This document shows, one piece after another, positions 7,739 to 14,700 of a stretch of DNA of 17,709 nt. Under the pieces are notes generated by a model. That model had not been told where the DNA came from and made no database searches. It saw nothing but the letters and a program-made list of their open reading frames with translations. The stretch is taken from NCBI GenBank assembly GCA_017992655.1, contig JAGOOF010000006.1, positions 1-17,709 on the forward strand, given 5' to 3'. The DNA is from Patescibacteria group bacterium (GTDB lineage: Bacteria > Patescibacteriota > UBA1384). The translations under genes and the position numbers were made by a program. Position 1 is the stretch's first letter. Each line of letters starts with the position of its first letter.

Positions 7739-7813
7739 GTGCGTGTAGCTCAACGGTAGAGCGGTTGTCTTATACACAACTGGTTGGAGGTTCGAGTCCT
7801 CCCACGCACACCA
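7739..7813 (+). tRNA. tRNA-Ile (anticodon UAU), CCA encoded
   Basis: A full cloverleaf is visible: acceptor GTGCGTG (7739-7745) with CACGCAC (7803-7809), D-arm GCTC/GAGC, anticodon stem GTTGT/ACAAC around the loop CTTATAC, a 5-nt variable loop, and T-arm GGAGG TTCGAGT CCTCC. The discriminator is A and CCA is encoded (7811-7813). The anticodon is TAT at 7771-7773, which reads AUA directly. Most bacteria read AUA with a CAU-anticodon tRNA-Ile modified by TilS; the UAU form is uncommon and has been described in Mycoplasma mobile, which lacks TilS. Confidence 0.93.
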
Positions 7814-7852
7814 ACTCAAAAACTGCTTGCTTTCAAAGTGCTAACCTAATAA

Positions 7853-9361
7853 CTAACTAATTTTAAACACTACCATTTTGTCGATACCTTTTTGTGCCAA
7901 TTCCAAACGCTCTTTATTTTCCGCAAATAAAGTCATTAGTGGTTCTCCAACCTTTACACGCTCTTTAATCCTTTTATGTAAATAAAGACCCGCTTGTTTA
8001 TCGAATGGAGCGCCCAAAACACGGCACAAGTCGTTAATCGCGCGGTTGTCAACCGCTGTAACTGTACCTCTTCCGCTTGCCTTAATATCGAACTGGTGAG
8101 TTTTTTCGCTAATTAAACTTTCGGAGTCGATGTCTGGCTTAATACCTTTTTGCGGTCCCTGCATTTTGATTATTTCCTGCATCTTGTGCCACGCGGTACC
8201 ATCTTCTAGTACTGATTTTGCCACTTTGTATGCCTTGCCAAAAGTATAACGGCCCGTAAGCTGAGCAGCGTAAGCCACCAATCTTAAAGCAGTACGCTCC
8301 AGCGTATGGGAATAGTTGGGTTTTCTTTGTAACACTCGCAACACGTCGCGCGCTTCCAGGGCAGGACCGACACCGTGCCCCGTCGGCTCCAGGGCGCGCA
8401 ATTTTACCACCTTTACCTTCATCCCAAACTGCTTGCCAATATAACGGAATTTTTTTTCGAGGTAGCTCGCGCTATCAAAACTGTGTACTTTTGCTGTTTT
8501 CCCAACAGGCATTTCCACTACAAAATATTTTATGCCCATAGCCACCTTCTTTGCCATAATAGATACAATCATTTTGCTATATGGTTCCATTGCTAGTGGA
8601 TATGATACTTCAATGATTTTATCGTCGGCTGGCGCCATATTGACAGAGCCACCCCACATGAGCGTGGCACCAATTTTTTCTGCCTGTTTTTTTACCTCTT
8701 CAATACTAAGGTCGACTCTCGCCAGTGTTTCCATAGTATCTGCTACGCCGGAAGGTGAAGTAATCGCGCGCGTTGAGCTTTTGGGAATGGTTAAGCCAAG
8801 GCAGGCAGCAATGGGTGATGTGAGCATAGTGGTACGGTTGCCTGGCAGACCACCAATGGAGTGAATGTCGATTACCGTTCCCTTAAGTTCGAGTGTGTCT
8901 CCCGTTTCCGCCATGGCACGCGTTAAGTAATAGAGCTCTTTGTTGCTCCACGTGTCTGCAAAACCAGTGGCAACAAAGTATGTTGTTTCCACGTCGCTCA
9001 ACCGGCCGGCGACAATATCGCCAATAATCGAGCGCATGTCCTCCTGTGTAAGCGTTGCACCCAAAAGTTTTCTTTTTATGGCGCTTACTGAAGGAGGCCT
9101 TTTTACCAGTTCGATTTCTACCGTTTCCCCATCGCGCACATCTTTGTCTTGCCAGAGCTCCGCAAAAAGGCCGATTTCCCCTCTTTTCACTTCTGTATCG
9201 GTAAAATCAGCTAAAGCGTGTATTGCTTGCTCCCCGATTTTGAGCTCGATTCTGTCTTCTCGGTGGATGCCAAATTTCACTGCTTCTGGCTCAAACAAAA
9301 CAGCTACTGGCTGACGGCCAGTGGAGATATCAAGCTTTTTTGCTTTTAAAATGAACGCCAA
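7853..9361 (-). CDS. deoA: AMP phosphorylase (nucleoside phosphorylase, archaeal DeoA type)
   Basis: Protein of 502 residues. An N-terminal domain of about 85 residues, absent from ordinary thymidine phosphorylases, precedes the helical glycosyltransferase-3 N-domain (about 92-155) and the phosphorylase core. The core has the phosphate-binding region HSIGGLPGNRTT (167-178) and the signature KSSTRAITSPSGVADTME (194-211). This layout is that of AMP phosphorylase, which splits AMP and other NMPs with phosphate into base and ribose 1,5-bisphosphate. In archaea and CPR bacteria that product feeds an isomerase and a form II/III or III RuBisCO. Neither partner is in this window, so that pathway is inferred. 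The start is TTG (9361-9359) with AGGAGGG 3 nt upstream; an extended -10, TGGTAAAAT (9387-9379), lies just before it. Thymidine phosphorylase is less likely because of the N-terminal domain and length. Confidence 0.88.
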   Translation of the reverse strand: MAFILKAKKLDISTGRQPVAVLFEPEAVKFGIHREDRIELKIGEQAIHALADFTDTEVKRGEIGLFAELWQDKDVRDGETVEIELVKRPPSVSAIKRKLLGATLTQEDMRSIIGDIVAGRLSDVETTYFVATGFADTWSNKELYYLTRAMAETGDTLELKGTVIDIHSIGGLPGNRTTMLTSPIAACLGLTIPKSSTRAITSPSGVADTMETLARVDLSIEEVKKQAEKIGATLMWGGSVNMAPADDKIIEVSYPLAMEPYSKMIVSIMAKKVAMGIKYFVVEMPVGKTAKVHSFDSASYLEKKFRYIGKQFGMKVKVVKLRALEPTGHGVGPALEARDVLRVLQRKPNYSHTLERTALRLVAYAAQLTGRYTFGKAYKVAKSVLEDGTAWHKMQEIIKMQGPQKGIKPDIDSESLISEKTHQFDIKASGRGTVTAVDNRAINDLCRVLGAPFDKQAGLYLHKRIKERVKVGEPLMTLFAENKERLELAQKGIDKMVVFKIS

Positions 9362-9364
9362 AAA

Positions 9365-9387
9365 CCCTCCTGTTTCTTATTTTACCA
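9365..9387 (-). promoter_or_regulatory. Extended -10 and Shine-Dalgarno of the AMP phosphorylase gene
   Basis: The minus strand reads TGGTAAAAT (9387-9379), then AGGAGGG (9371-9365), then the TTG start. The predicted transcription start lies close to 9372, so the mRNA would begin almost at its Shine-Dalgarno, with a leader of about 11 nt. Confidence 0.5.
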
Positions 9388-9426
9388 TAACAATTTCTCA
9401 GAAATAATATGTGCTTACATAAGGGC

Positions 9427-9455
9427 TTGACAAAATGTCAAGTTTGCTTTACATT
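9427..9455 (+). promoter_or_regulatory. Promoter with overlapping palindromic operator for HTH-Hsp20
   Basis: TTGACA (9427-9432), a 17-bp spacer and TACATT (9450-9455) form a sigma70-type promoter. The -35 is the left half of a perfect inverted repeat, TTGACAAAATGTCAA (9427-9441), as expected of a repressor site. The obvious candidate ligand is the HTH encoded immediately downstream. The -10 ends 7 nt before the ATG at 9463, so the mRNA is probably leaderless. Confidence 0.65.
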
Positions 9456-9462
9456 TAAAGTA

Positions 9463-10131
9463 ATGGACAATCATTTAAAAAACATTCGCCGGCGCATGGG
9501 TTTAACGCAAGAGGAGCTAGCAGAACAGCTCGGGGTAAGCAGGCAAGCGATTATTGCCCTCGAAAGCGGACGCAACCTCCCCTCCATTCCACTGGCAATC
9601 GATATTGCACAATTTTTTCAGCTACCGATAGAAGTAATTTTTCATTGTCAAAAAGAAAATAATAAAAAGAAAGGAGACCGAATGGACAAAGAAATCATGC
9701 CATGGTCGCCTTGGCGCGAAATGGCAAGCATGAGAGAAGCTCTCGACAGAATGTTCGACGAGAGCGTTACTACATTGGCACGCAACAGCGATTGGCACTA
9801 TCCGGCCATCAATGTGCGCCAAACAGACACTAACATAATAATAGAGGCGGACGTGCCCGGCATGAAGCAGGAAGATATCGACGTCGAAATTAGCGATAAT
9901 ATGGTTACTATTGCTGGCGAGAGAAAGGCGAGCCACGAAGAAAAAGGAACAAACTACTTCCATAAAGAAGTGAGTTTTGGCTCCTTTCGCCGTTCTATTA
10001 GCTTGCCCGTTGATGTGAAGGGCGACCAAGCAAGCGCCGACGTAATCGACGGCACTTTGGTGGTTACTCTGCCCAAAATTGAACCGGAGCAACCAAAAAC
10101 TATTAGGTTAAAACCGGGGCAAAAAAAATAA
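9463..10131 (+). CDS. Xre-family HTH fused in frame to Hsp20 small heat-shock protein
   Basis: A continuous frame of 222 codons encodes two known domains. Residues 1-63 form an Xre/Cro HTH (TQEELAEQLGVSRQAIIALESGR at about 15-37), close to the small stand-alone regulators that end in IEVIF. Residues 74-222 are an Hsp20 protein with an alpha-crystallin domain (YPAINVRQTDTNIIIEADVPGM ... DGTLVVTLPK) and a basic tail. The linker (CQKENNKKKGDR) looks like translated intergenic DNA. It contains a good Shine-Dalgarno, AAGGAG (9671-9676), 5 nt before ATG 9682, so a 149-residue Hsp20 is probably also made alone. One extra A in the A-rich stretch at 9650-9659 would place two stops (TAATAA, 9660-9665) in frame, so the fusion may come from a single-base loss, real or from assembly. 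I chose ATG 9463 over the upstream ATG 9409, whose extension runs through the promoter. Autoregulation of a stress chaperone is inferred. Confidence 0.85.
   Translation: MDNHLKNIRRRMGLTQEELAEQLGVSRQAIIALESGRNLPSIPLAIDIAQFFQLPIEVIFHCQKENNKKKGDRMDKEIMPWSPWREMASMREALDRMFDESVTTLARNSDWHYPAINVRQTDTNIIIEADVPGMKQEDIDVEISDNMVTIAGERKASHEEKGTNYFHKEVSFGSFRRSISLPVDVKGDQASADVIDGTLVVTLPKIEPEQPKTIRLKPGQKK
9671..9684 (+). promoter_or_regulatory. Internal ribosome binding site and start of separate Hsp20
   Basis: AAGGAG (9671-9676) lies 5 nt before ATG 9682-9684, which begins MDKEIMPWSPWREM, a typical Hsp20 N-terminus. This gives a 149-residue Hsp20 (9682-10131) from within the fused frame. Confidence 0.65.
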
Positions 10132-10152
10132 AATTGGTGCAATAAACACAAA

Positions 10153-10188
10153 AAACTAAAAACACGGCTTAAACCGTGTTTTTAGTTT
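10153..10188. terminator. Bidirectional terminator between hsp20 and pepA
   Basis: AAACTAAAAACACGG (10153-10167) and its exact complement (10174-10188) form a 15-bp stem with a 6-nt loop. The outer A/T-rich arms supply a T-rich 3' side on both strands. It sits between the convergent hsp20 and pepA stops. Confidence 0.85.
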
Positions 10189-10196
10189 GCAAAAAT

Positions 10197-11672
10197 TTAA
10201 GAGATAATTTTTAAGTACTCTAAAAGCAAACGTACACCATAGCCACTCCCTCCGCTTGGAATGTAGGAAATATTGCTTTTTTCAAAAAAGCTTGGTCCCG
10301 CAATGTCGATGTGGGCAAATTCAATTTCATGAGGCACGAATTCTGCCAAAAACAAACCGCCCATAATCGCTCCTCCCCATCTGTCGGCAGTAATATTTTT
10401 AATATCGGCAATATTGCTTTCCATTTTCTTTTTGTAGTCACTCTCGAGTGGCAGTGGCCAAAGCTTTTCCCCACAACAATAAGACGCCTTCATAAGATCG
10501 CGTTTTAGTTTTACACTATTTGACATAATTGCGGCAATATTCTCGCCAAGAGCAACAAGGCACGCGCCTGTTAAAGTAGAAAGTTCGATAATTGCTTGGG
10601 GCATAATTTGTTTGCTAATATACGACAGTCCATCTGCCAAAATAAGACGCCCCTCCGCATCGGTATTAAGTATTTCTATGGTTTTCCCATTGTAGGCGCG
10701 GATAACATCTCCCGGTTTTGTTGCCCTATTGCTTGGCAAATTTTCACACACAGGCAAAACGGCGTGGATTTCGATGGGCAAATCTAAAATAGGAAGTACT
10801 CTAAACAAGCCCAAAAGTGTTGCAGCGCCTGCCATGTCTGCCTTCATATCGGCCATTTTATCGGCAGGCTTAAGAGAAATTCCTCCTGAGTCAAAAGTAA
10901 TACCTTTACCTAAAAGAGCAATTTTTTTCTTTGCCTTATTTTTGCTCGGCTTATAAATTAGATGAATGAGGTAAGGCTTGGTGTATGAGCCGGCAGAAAC
11001 AGCAAGAATTGCCCCAAAGCCATCTGCCTCAAGCTCTTTTTTTGTAAAAATACGAGCGTTTATTTGGCTAGAAGACATTTCTATTTCTCGCGCTAACTGC
11101 ACAATCTCGTCGGGACCCATTTTGTTGCTCGGCTCATTAACTAAGTCCCGCGCAAGAGTAGTGCCCAACACCGCAATAGCGGCGTTTTGTAGCGCCCGCT
11201 CGTGCTTTACGTCCGGTTCCTCAAAAAAGATCATAACTTGCTTTAGTTTTGGCGCTTCGCTAGTGCTTTTGTATTTATTAAAGCGGTAGTCTGAAAGCCA
11301 TAGCCCTTCGGCAATCGCTTGCGCGCTTTTTACCTTACCGCTTGGCGATTCTATCGCGACACGGGAAAAATTATTTTCATTTGCCATTTTGTTTATCTCG
11401 CCCGCCAGCCTTCTTAATGTTTCAAGCCTGTACGTGTTTTTTTCGCCCAAGCCAAGCAAAATGACGTTTTTCGCCTTTACTTTATCCTCACCCTTCACTA
11501 TAATCCGTTGCCCAAGTTCGGCGTTAAATTCACCTTTTACAAGCTCTGCTCTTAGAGCACCCCCTGTAAGTTCGTCAATGCGGGTCAGGGCTTGAGCATC
11601 ATCCACGAATATTGGTACAATTAATGCATCTGCTTCGAGCCGATAGTTTGTTTTTGTAATTTCTATTTTCAC
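10197..11672 (-). CDS. pepA: Leucyl aminopeptidase (M17 family, cytosolic)
   Basis: Protein of 491 residues, normal for the family. The N-terminal macro-like domain (about 1-165) is followed by the catalytic M17 domain. This carries the metal-binding sequences GKGITFDSGGISLKP, MKADMAGAAT and the signature NTDAEGRLILADGL. The expected Lys, Asp and Glu ligands of the two metal ions are present, and RWGGAIMGG-type C-terminal motifs are also seen. M17 enzymes remove N-terminal residues from peptides with a two-metal centre and usually act as hexamers; some also bind DNA, which cannot be judged here. The start is GTG (11672-11670) with GGAG about 6 nt upstream. The gene is divergent from the ZIP transporter gene and converges on hsp20 across a strong terminator. 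Confidence 0.95.
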   Translation of the reverse strand: MKIEITKTNYRLEADALIVPIFVDDAQALTRIDELTGGALRAELVKGEFNAELGQRIIVKGEDKVKAKNVILLGLGEKNTYRLETLRRLAGEINKMANENNFSRVAIESPSGKVKSAQAIAEGLWLSDYRFNKYKSTSEAPKLKQVMIFFEEPDVKHERALQNAAIAVLGTTLARDLVNEPSNKMGPDEIVQLAREIEMSSSQINARIFTKKELEADGFGAILAVSAGSYTKPYLIHLIYKPSKNKAKKKIALLGKGITFDSGGISLKPADKMADMKADMAGAATLLGLFRVLPILDLPIEIHAVLPVCENLPSNRATKPGDVIRAYNGKTIEILNTDAEGRLILADGLSYISKQIMPQAIIELSTLTGACLVALGENIAAIMSNSVKLKRDLMKASYCCGEKLWPLPLESDYKKKMESNIADIKNITADRWGGAIMGGLFLAEFVPHEIEFAHIDIAGPSFFEKSNISYIPSGGSGYGVRLLLEYLKIIS

Positions 11673-11691
11673 TTTGTCTCCAAAAATAAAT

Positions 11692-11699
11692 AGTATAAC
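11692..11699. promoter_or_regulatory. Overlapping divergent -10 elements for pepA and ZIP gene
   Basis: The same bases give TATACT on the minus strand (11697-11692, for pepA) and TATAAC on the plus strand (11694-11699, for the ZIP gene). Only 47 bp separate the two starts, and neither -35 is clear. If both are used, transcription of the two genes should be mutually exclusive on one DNA molecule. Confidence 0.35.
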
Positions 11700-11719
11700 A
11701 AATTAAAAAGAAGGACAAG

Positions 11720-12442
11720 TTGAATATTTTAATAATTGCCATGGCAGCTATTGCCGGCACCGCGACAGTTTTGGGCGCATACTGCGCAAAAGTACTGACT
11801 AAATGGACAAAAAGAAGTATTGCACCGCTTGTTGCCTTAGCGGCTGGCATTATTTTGGGAACCGCAGTTATAGAACTACTGCCGGAGGCAATTGAGCTTT
11901 CCCAGGCATGGCCTTATTGGTTATTGGGAGGGTTTTTATTGTTTTTTGTGCTTGAAAAATTTGTGGTTGCTCATGCTTGCACCGCGCAGGGGGGAAAAGG
12001 GCACGAACATATTTCTAGCAGAACTGCTGTCTTGGGCATCGGCCTTCATTCCTTAGTGGACGGCTTGCTTATCGGGCTAGGGTTCGAGGTCTCAACTGCC
12101 GTTGGCATCATCGCCACGCTCGCCGTTTTTACCCACGAATTCCCAGAAGGTATCTTTTCTTACACACTATTAGCTCATGGCGGAGTAGAAGAGAAAAAAG
12201 CGCTTCGCTATTCTTGGCTCATCGCGCTCGCCACCCCTGTTGGAGCAATTGTCACCCTTCTGCTTATTAACAACTGGAGTAGTAGCACAATAGGTTCTCT
12301 GCTGGCACTTACCGCTGGCAACTTTACTTACATTGCCACAGTCGATTTAATTCCAGAAACAAACAAAGCAAGCGCCTTAAGCAGTATAATGCTGGTAGTA
12401 GTGGGCATTATGAGTGTTTATGTTCTAAAGACAGTGCTCTAA
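11720..12442 (+). CDS. ZIP family divalent metal transporter
   Basis: Protein of 240 residues with seven to eight hydrophobic segments, the usual size of compact prokaryotic ZIP proteins. The metal-binding motifs are intact: HSLVDG in TM4 (His110, Asp114) and HEFPEG in TM5 (His139, Glu140, Glu143), plus DLIPE near residue 209. A short His-containing loop (GGKGHEH, about 91-97) lies between TM3 and TM4. ZIP proteins move Zn, Fe or Mn ions into the cytoplasm; the substrate cannot be told from sequence. The start is TTG (11720) with GAAGGA 5 nt upstream. The gene ends 3 bp from the convergent cupredoxin gene. Supply of metal to the neighbouring M17 peptidase is possible but speculative. Confidence 0.9.
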   Translation: MNILIIAMAAIAGTATVLGAYCAKVLTKWTKRSIAPLVALAAGIILGTAVIELLPEAIELSQAWPYWLLGGFLLFFVLEKFVVAHACTAQGGKGHEHISSRTAVLGIGLHSLVDGLLIGLGFEVSTAVGIIATLAVFTHEFPEGIFSYTLLAHGGVEEKKALRYSWLIALATPVGAIVTLLLINNWSSSTIGSLLALTAGNFTYIATVDLIPETNKASALSSIMLVVVGIMSVYVLKTVL

Positions 12443-12445
12443 GAG

Positions 12446-12874
12446 CTACTGCACCACAATTTTACCTGTTATAGTGGTGTTTAGTTCGTCGTGGTAGTAA
12501 AACTCACCTTTTTTATTAAAAACAAATTGATAGGTTTCGTTTAAAAGCAAGCCCTTTTTGCTATTAAGCTCCGGCAAAACAGAATGCGTTGGGTGAGGAT
12601 CGCTAATAATCCAATGCGCTTGCGTGTCTTTATTGATCCACGTTACTGTAGTACCGGCGTTAATAGTAAGCGTGCTCGGCGCAAAGCCGTCTTTTATTAT
12701 TTCGATGCTATTTTCAGCAGAGACCACATCGCTCCCCGCGTTTGCGTTTGTTTCACTAGGCTCTTCGTTTTCACTAACAGAGGGGAGAGGCTCCTCGTTT
12801 TTCGCACGGTCACAACCCGTTAGTGCTACAACAGCAATGAGGGCAACAATAAAAGGTAAAATTACAGTTTTCAT
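12446..12874 (-). CDS. Lipoprotein with plastocyanin-like cupredoxin domain, copper site altered
   Basis: Protein of 142 residues. An N-terminal lipoprotein signal ends in the lipobox LTG-Cys21, followed by a Glu/Asn/Ser-rich linker and a cupredoxin domain (about 55-142, IEIIKDGFAPSTLTINAGTT ... GEFYYHDE ... GKIVVQ). His87 (AHWI) matches the first copper ligand. In the ligand loop, where cupredoxins usually have Cys-x2-His-x2-Met, this protein has Asp129, Asn132 and Ile135. It instead resembles a group whose motif, as I recall it, is YHDHLNP, but with Glu130 in place of the second His. A classical blue-copper electron carrier is therefore unlikely; the protein may bind another metal, bind copper differently, or be structural. 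It should sit on the outside of the cytoplasmic membrane. Confidence 0.85.
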   Translation of the reverse strand: MKTVILPFIVALIAVVALTGCDRAKNEEPLPSVSENEEPSETNANAGSDVVSAENSIEIIKDGFAPSTLTINAGTTVTWINKDTQAHWIISDPHPTHSVLPELNSKKGLLLNETYQFVFNKKGEFYYHDELNTTITGKIVVQ

Positions 12875-12883
12875 AGTAGATAT

Positions 12884-12914
12884 ATTCTACCATATTAAGT
12901 AGTGCACTTGTCAA
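12884..12914 (-). promoter_or_regulatory. Candidate promoter of the cupredoxin gene
   Basis: The minus strand carries TTGACA (12914-12909), a 19-bp spacer and TAGAAT (12889-12884), which ends 9 nt before the ATG at 12874. No Shine-Dalgarno is present. The -35 shares bases with that of the divergent rnhB promoter. Confidence 0.4.
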
Positions 12915-12936
12915 TTATTGTTTTGCGAGTAATAAT
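12908..12936 (+). promoter_or_regulatory. Candidate promoter of rnhB
   Basis: TTGTCA (12908-12913), a 17-bp spacer and AATAAT (12931-12936) end 7 nt before ATG 12944. This is the same geometry as the HTH-Hsp20 promoter and predicts a leaderless mRNA. Confidence 0.4.
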
Positions 12937-12943
12937 AAAATTA

Positions 12944-13573
12944 ATGTATTATTATGAGCGCGACTTATGGAGCAAGGGGATACAGTGTGTTGCCGGCTTA
13001 GACGAAGTGGGAAGAGGAGCATGGGCTGGCCCCCTTTTATCGGCTGCTGTAATTTTAAACAAAAAAATCAATGGCTTAAGGGATAGTAAGACCCTAAAAG
13101 TGAAAGATCGCTACAAGCTTTACGACCGTATATTAAGAAATGGGGTCGTTGCGGTTGGCACTGTGAGTGTTGATGAAATCAATGAGCACGGCTTAACTTG
13201 GGCAAATTTAAACGCCATGAAAAGAGCTATTGATAGTCTCTCAGTAAGCCCAAAACATTTATTAATTGATTACTTGCGCCTCCCTCAAAATATTACCACC
13301 ATTACTCAAACTCCTATTGTCGATGGCGACGCGGTATCGGCGAGTATTGCTGCCGCCTCGATAGTGGCCAAGGTAACGCGTGATAGTTTAATGGTGCAGA
13401 TTCACCAAGAAAACGAAAGATTGCGCCCTTTTAGCTTCCACAAAAATTTTGGCTACGGAACAAAGGCGCATATTCAAGCACTGGAAAAAATGGGGCCAAC
13501 TGTTCACCACCGGCAATTTTACAAACCGGTGGCAATGAGCCGCCAGATGCGCCTTCAGATTAAGGGCAGTTAA
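12944..13573 (+). CDS. rnhB: Ribonuclease HII
   Basis: Protein of 209 residues counted from ATG 12944. The family motif GLDEVGRGAWAGP gives catalytic Asp20 and Glu21, LLIDYL gives Asp109, and the ASIVAKVTRD motif gives Asp147, completing the DEDD set. RNase HII cuts the RNA strand of RNA-DNA hybrids and removes single ribonucleotides from DNA. The frame extends upstream to another ATG at 12902, but that extension runs through the predicted promoter, and MYYYERDLWSKGIQCVAGLDEVGRG is a normal RNase HII N-terminus. No Shine-Dalgarno is present. The gene ends 7 bp from the convergent rpoD stop, so the two transcripts may overlap at their 3' ends. Confidence 0.94.
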   Translation: MYYYERDLWSKGIQCVAGLDEVGRGAWAGPLLSAAVILNKKINGLRDSKTLKVKDRYKLYDRILRNGVVAVGTVSVDEINEHGLTWANLNAMKRAIDSLSVSPKHLLIDYLRLPQNITTITQTPIVDGDAVSASIAAASIVAKVTRDSLMVQIHQENERLRPFSFHKNFGYGTKAHIQALEKMGPTVHHRQFYKPVAMSRQMRLQIKGS

Positions 13574-13580
13574 AAATAAT

Positions 13581-14699
13581 TTACTTGAGATAATCGCTTA
13601 GCCTATCCGATAGTTCGTGTTTCTGCAGTTTTTGTAGCGCTTTTGCTTCTATTTGGCGAATTCTTTCCCTAGTTACCCCAAATTCTTTACCCACTTCTTC
13701 CAGTGTGTGGTTGCGCCCATCGCCAATGCCAAAACGCATTCTTAAAATTTTTTGCTCGCGGGGAGACAAGAAATCTAAAAACTCTCCAACGTGGCTTCGC
13801 ATAAGCTGATAAACAGTTGATTCTTCTGGGGTCATACTTTCTTTGTCTTCCAAAAAATCGCCGAGCTTACTGTCTTCTTCCTCACCCACCGGCGACTCAA
13901 GAGAAACGGTTTCTTGTGAGATTTTTAGAATGTGCTCAACTTTCTCAATCGCTAGTCCCATTTCCGCCGCGATTTCTTCGGGCAAAGGGTCACGCCCCAA
14001 CTCTTGCACCAGCTGGCGTTGTACTCTAATTAAGCGGTTGATTGTTTCCACCATGTGCACAGGAATACGGATGGTACGCGCGTGGTCGGCAATTGCGCGT
14101 GTTATCGCCTGTCTAATCCACCACGTGGCATAGGTAGAAAATTTGTAGCCTTTGCGCCAATCGAATTTCTCAACCGCACGCAACAGGCCAGTATTGCCTT
14201 CTTGCACCAAATCCAAAAGCGTTAACCCACGGCCAATATATTTTTTAGCAATACTTACTACTAATCTTAGGTTCGCCTCGGCTAATTTCTTTTTGGCTCG
14301 CTTATCTCCAGATGCTGCCGCTTTTGCGATCATCACTTCTTCGCGCGCCGTTAAAAGAGGAACGCGGCCAATTTCACGCAAATACATACGCACCGAGTCA
14401 TCGGAAATGTCGGCCAGCTCACCCTGCGCGCGGTTGGTTTTTTCTTCCTTCTCGTTACGCAATTCAGGAATATCGATTAATGCTTTTTTTTGTGTTACCG
14501 CAATACCGTAATACAAAATAATATCGTACAAGTAATCTAGCTCGTCGATTTTTTTGTGGATATTGGGCATCGCCTGCATTAGTTCTTGCTCCGTAATAAA
14601 ACCGTGAGTTTTCCCCTTCTCAATTAACCCTCTTTGAGCCGCAGGCAAATCCGCCTCCGGCCCGGGTTTCGGCAGAGATGTATCTGTTCTTTTTGCCAT
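13581..14699 (-). CDS. rpoD: Primary RNA polymerase sigma factor (sigma70/RpoD)
   Basis: Protein of 372 residues, close to the short SigA type without a large non-conserved insert. In order it has a region 1.1-like domain (about 30-85), region 1.2 (DSVRMYLREIGRVPLLTAREE), and the highly conserved regions 2.1-2.4 (ANLRLVVSIAKKYIGRG, LDLVQEGNTGLLRAVEKFD, YKFSTYATWWIRQAI). Regions 3 and 4 follow, with the region 4.2 helix-turn-helix HTLEEVGKEFGVTRERIRQIEAKALQ binding the -35 element. The intact 2.4 and 4.2 regions fit the TTGACA/TATAAT-like promoters seen in this window. The ATG lies one base after the dnaG stop, so the two genes are almost certainly one operon with coupled translation, as in the classical macromolecular-synthesis operon. 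Confidence 0.97.
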   Translation of the reverse strand: MAKRTDTSLPKPGPEADLPAAQRGLIEKGKTHGFITEQELMQAMPNIHKKIDELDYLYDIILYYGIAVTQKKALIDIPELRNEKEEKTNRAQGELADISDDSVRMYLREIGRVPLLTAREEVMIAKAAASGDKRAKKKLAEANLRLVVSIAKKYIGRGLTLLDLVQEGNTGLLRAVEKFDWRKGYKFSTYATWWIRQAITRAIADHARTIRIPVHMVETINRLIRVQRQLVQELGRDPLPEEIAAEMGLAIEKVEHILKISQETVSLESPVGEEEDSKLGDFLEDKESMTPEESTVYQLMRSHVGEFLDFLSPREQKILRMRFGIGDGRNHTLEEVGKEFGVTRERIRQIEAKALQKLQKHELSDRLSDYLK

Positions 14700-14700
14700 T

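Noticed and set aside
9409..9462. Longer start of HTH-Hsp20 at ATG 9409
   Set aside because: The extension covers the -35, operator and -10, and gives a Cys-rich peptide unlike any HTH N-terminus.
12902..12943. Longer start of RNase HII at ATG 12902
   Set aside because: It would run through the predicted promoter and adds 14 residues not typical of the family.
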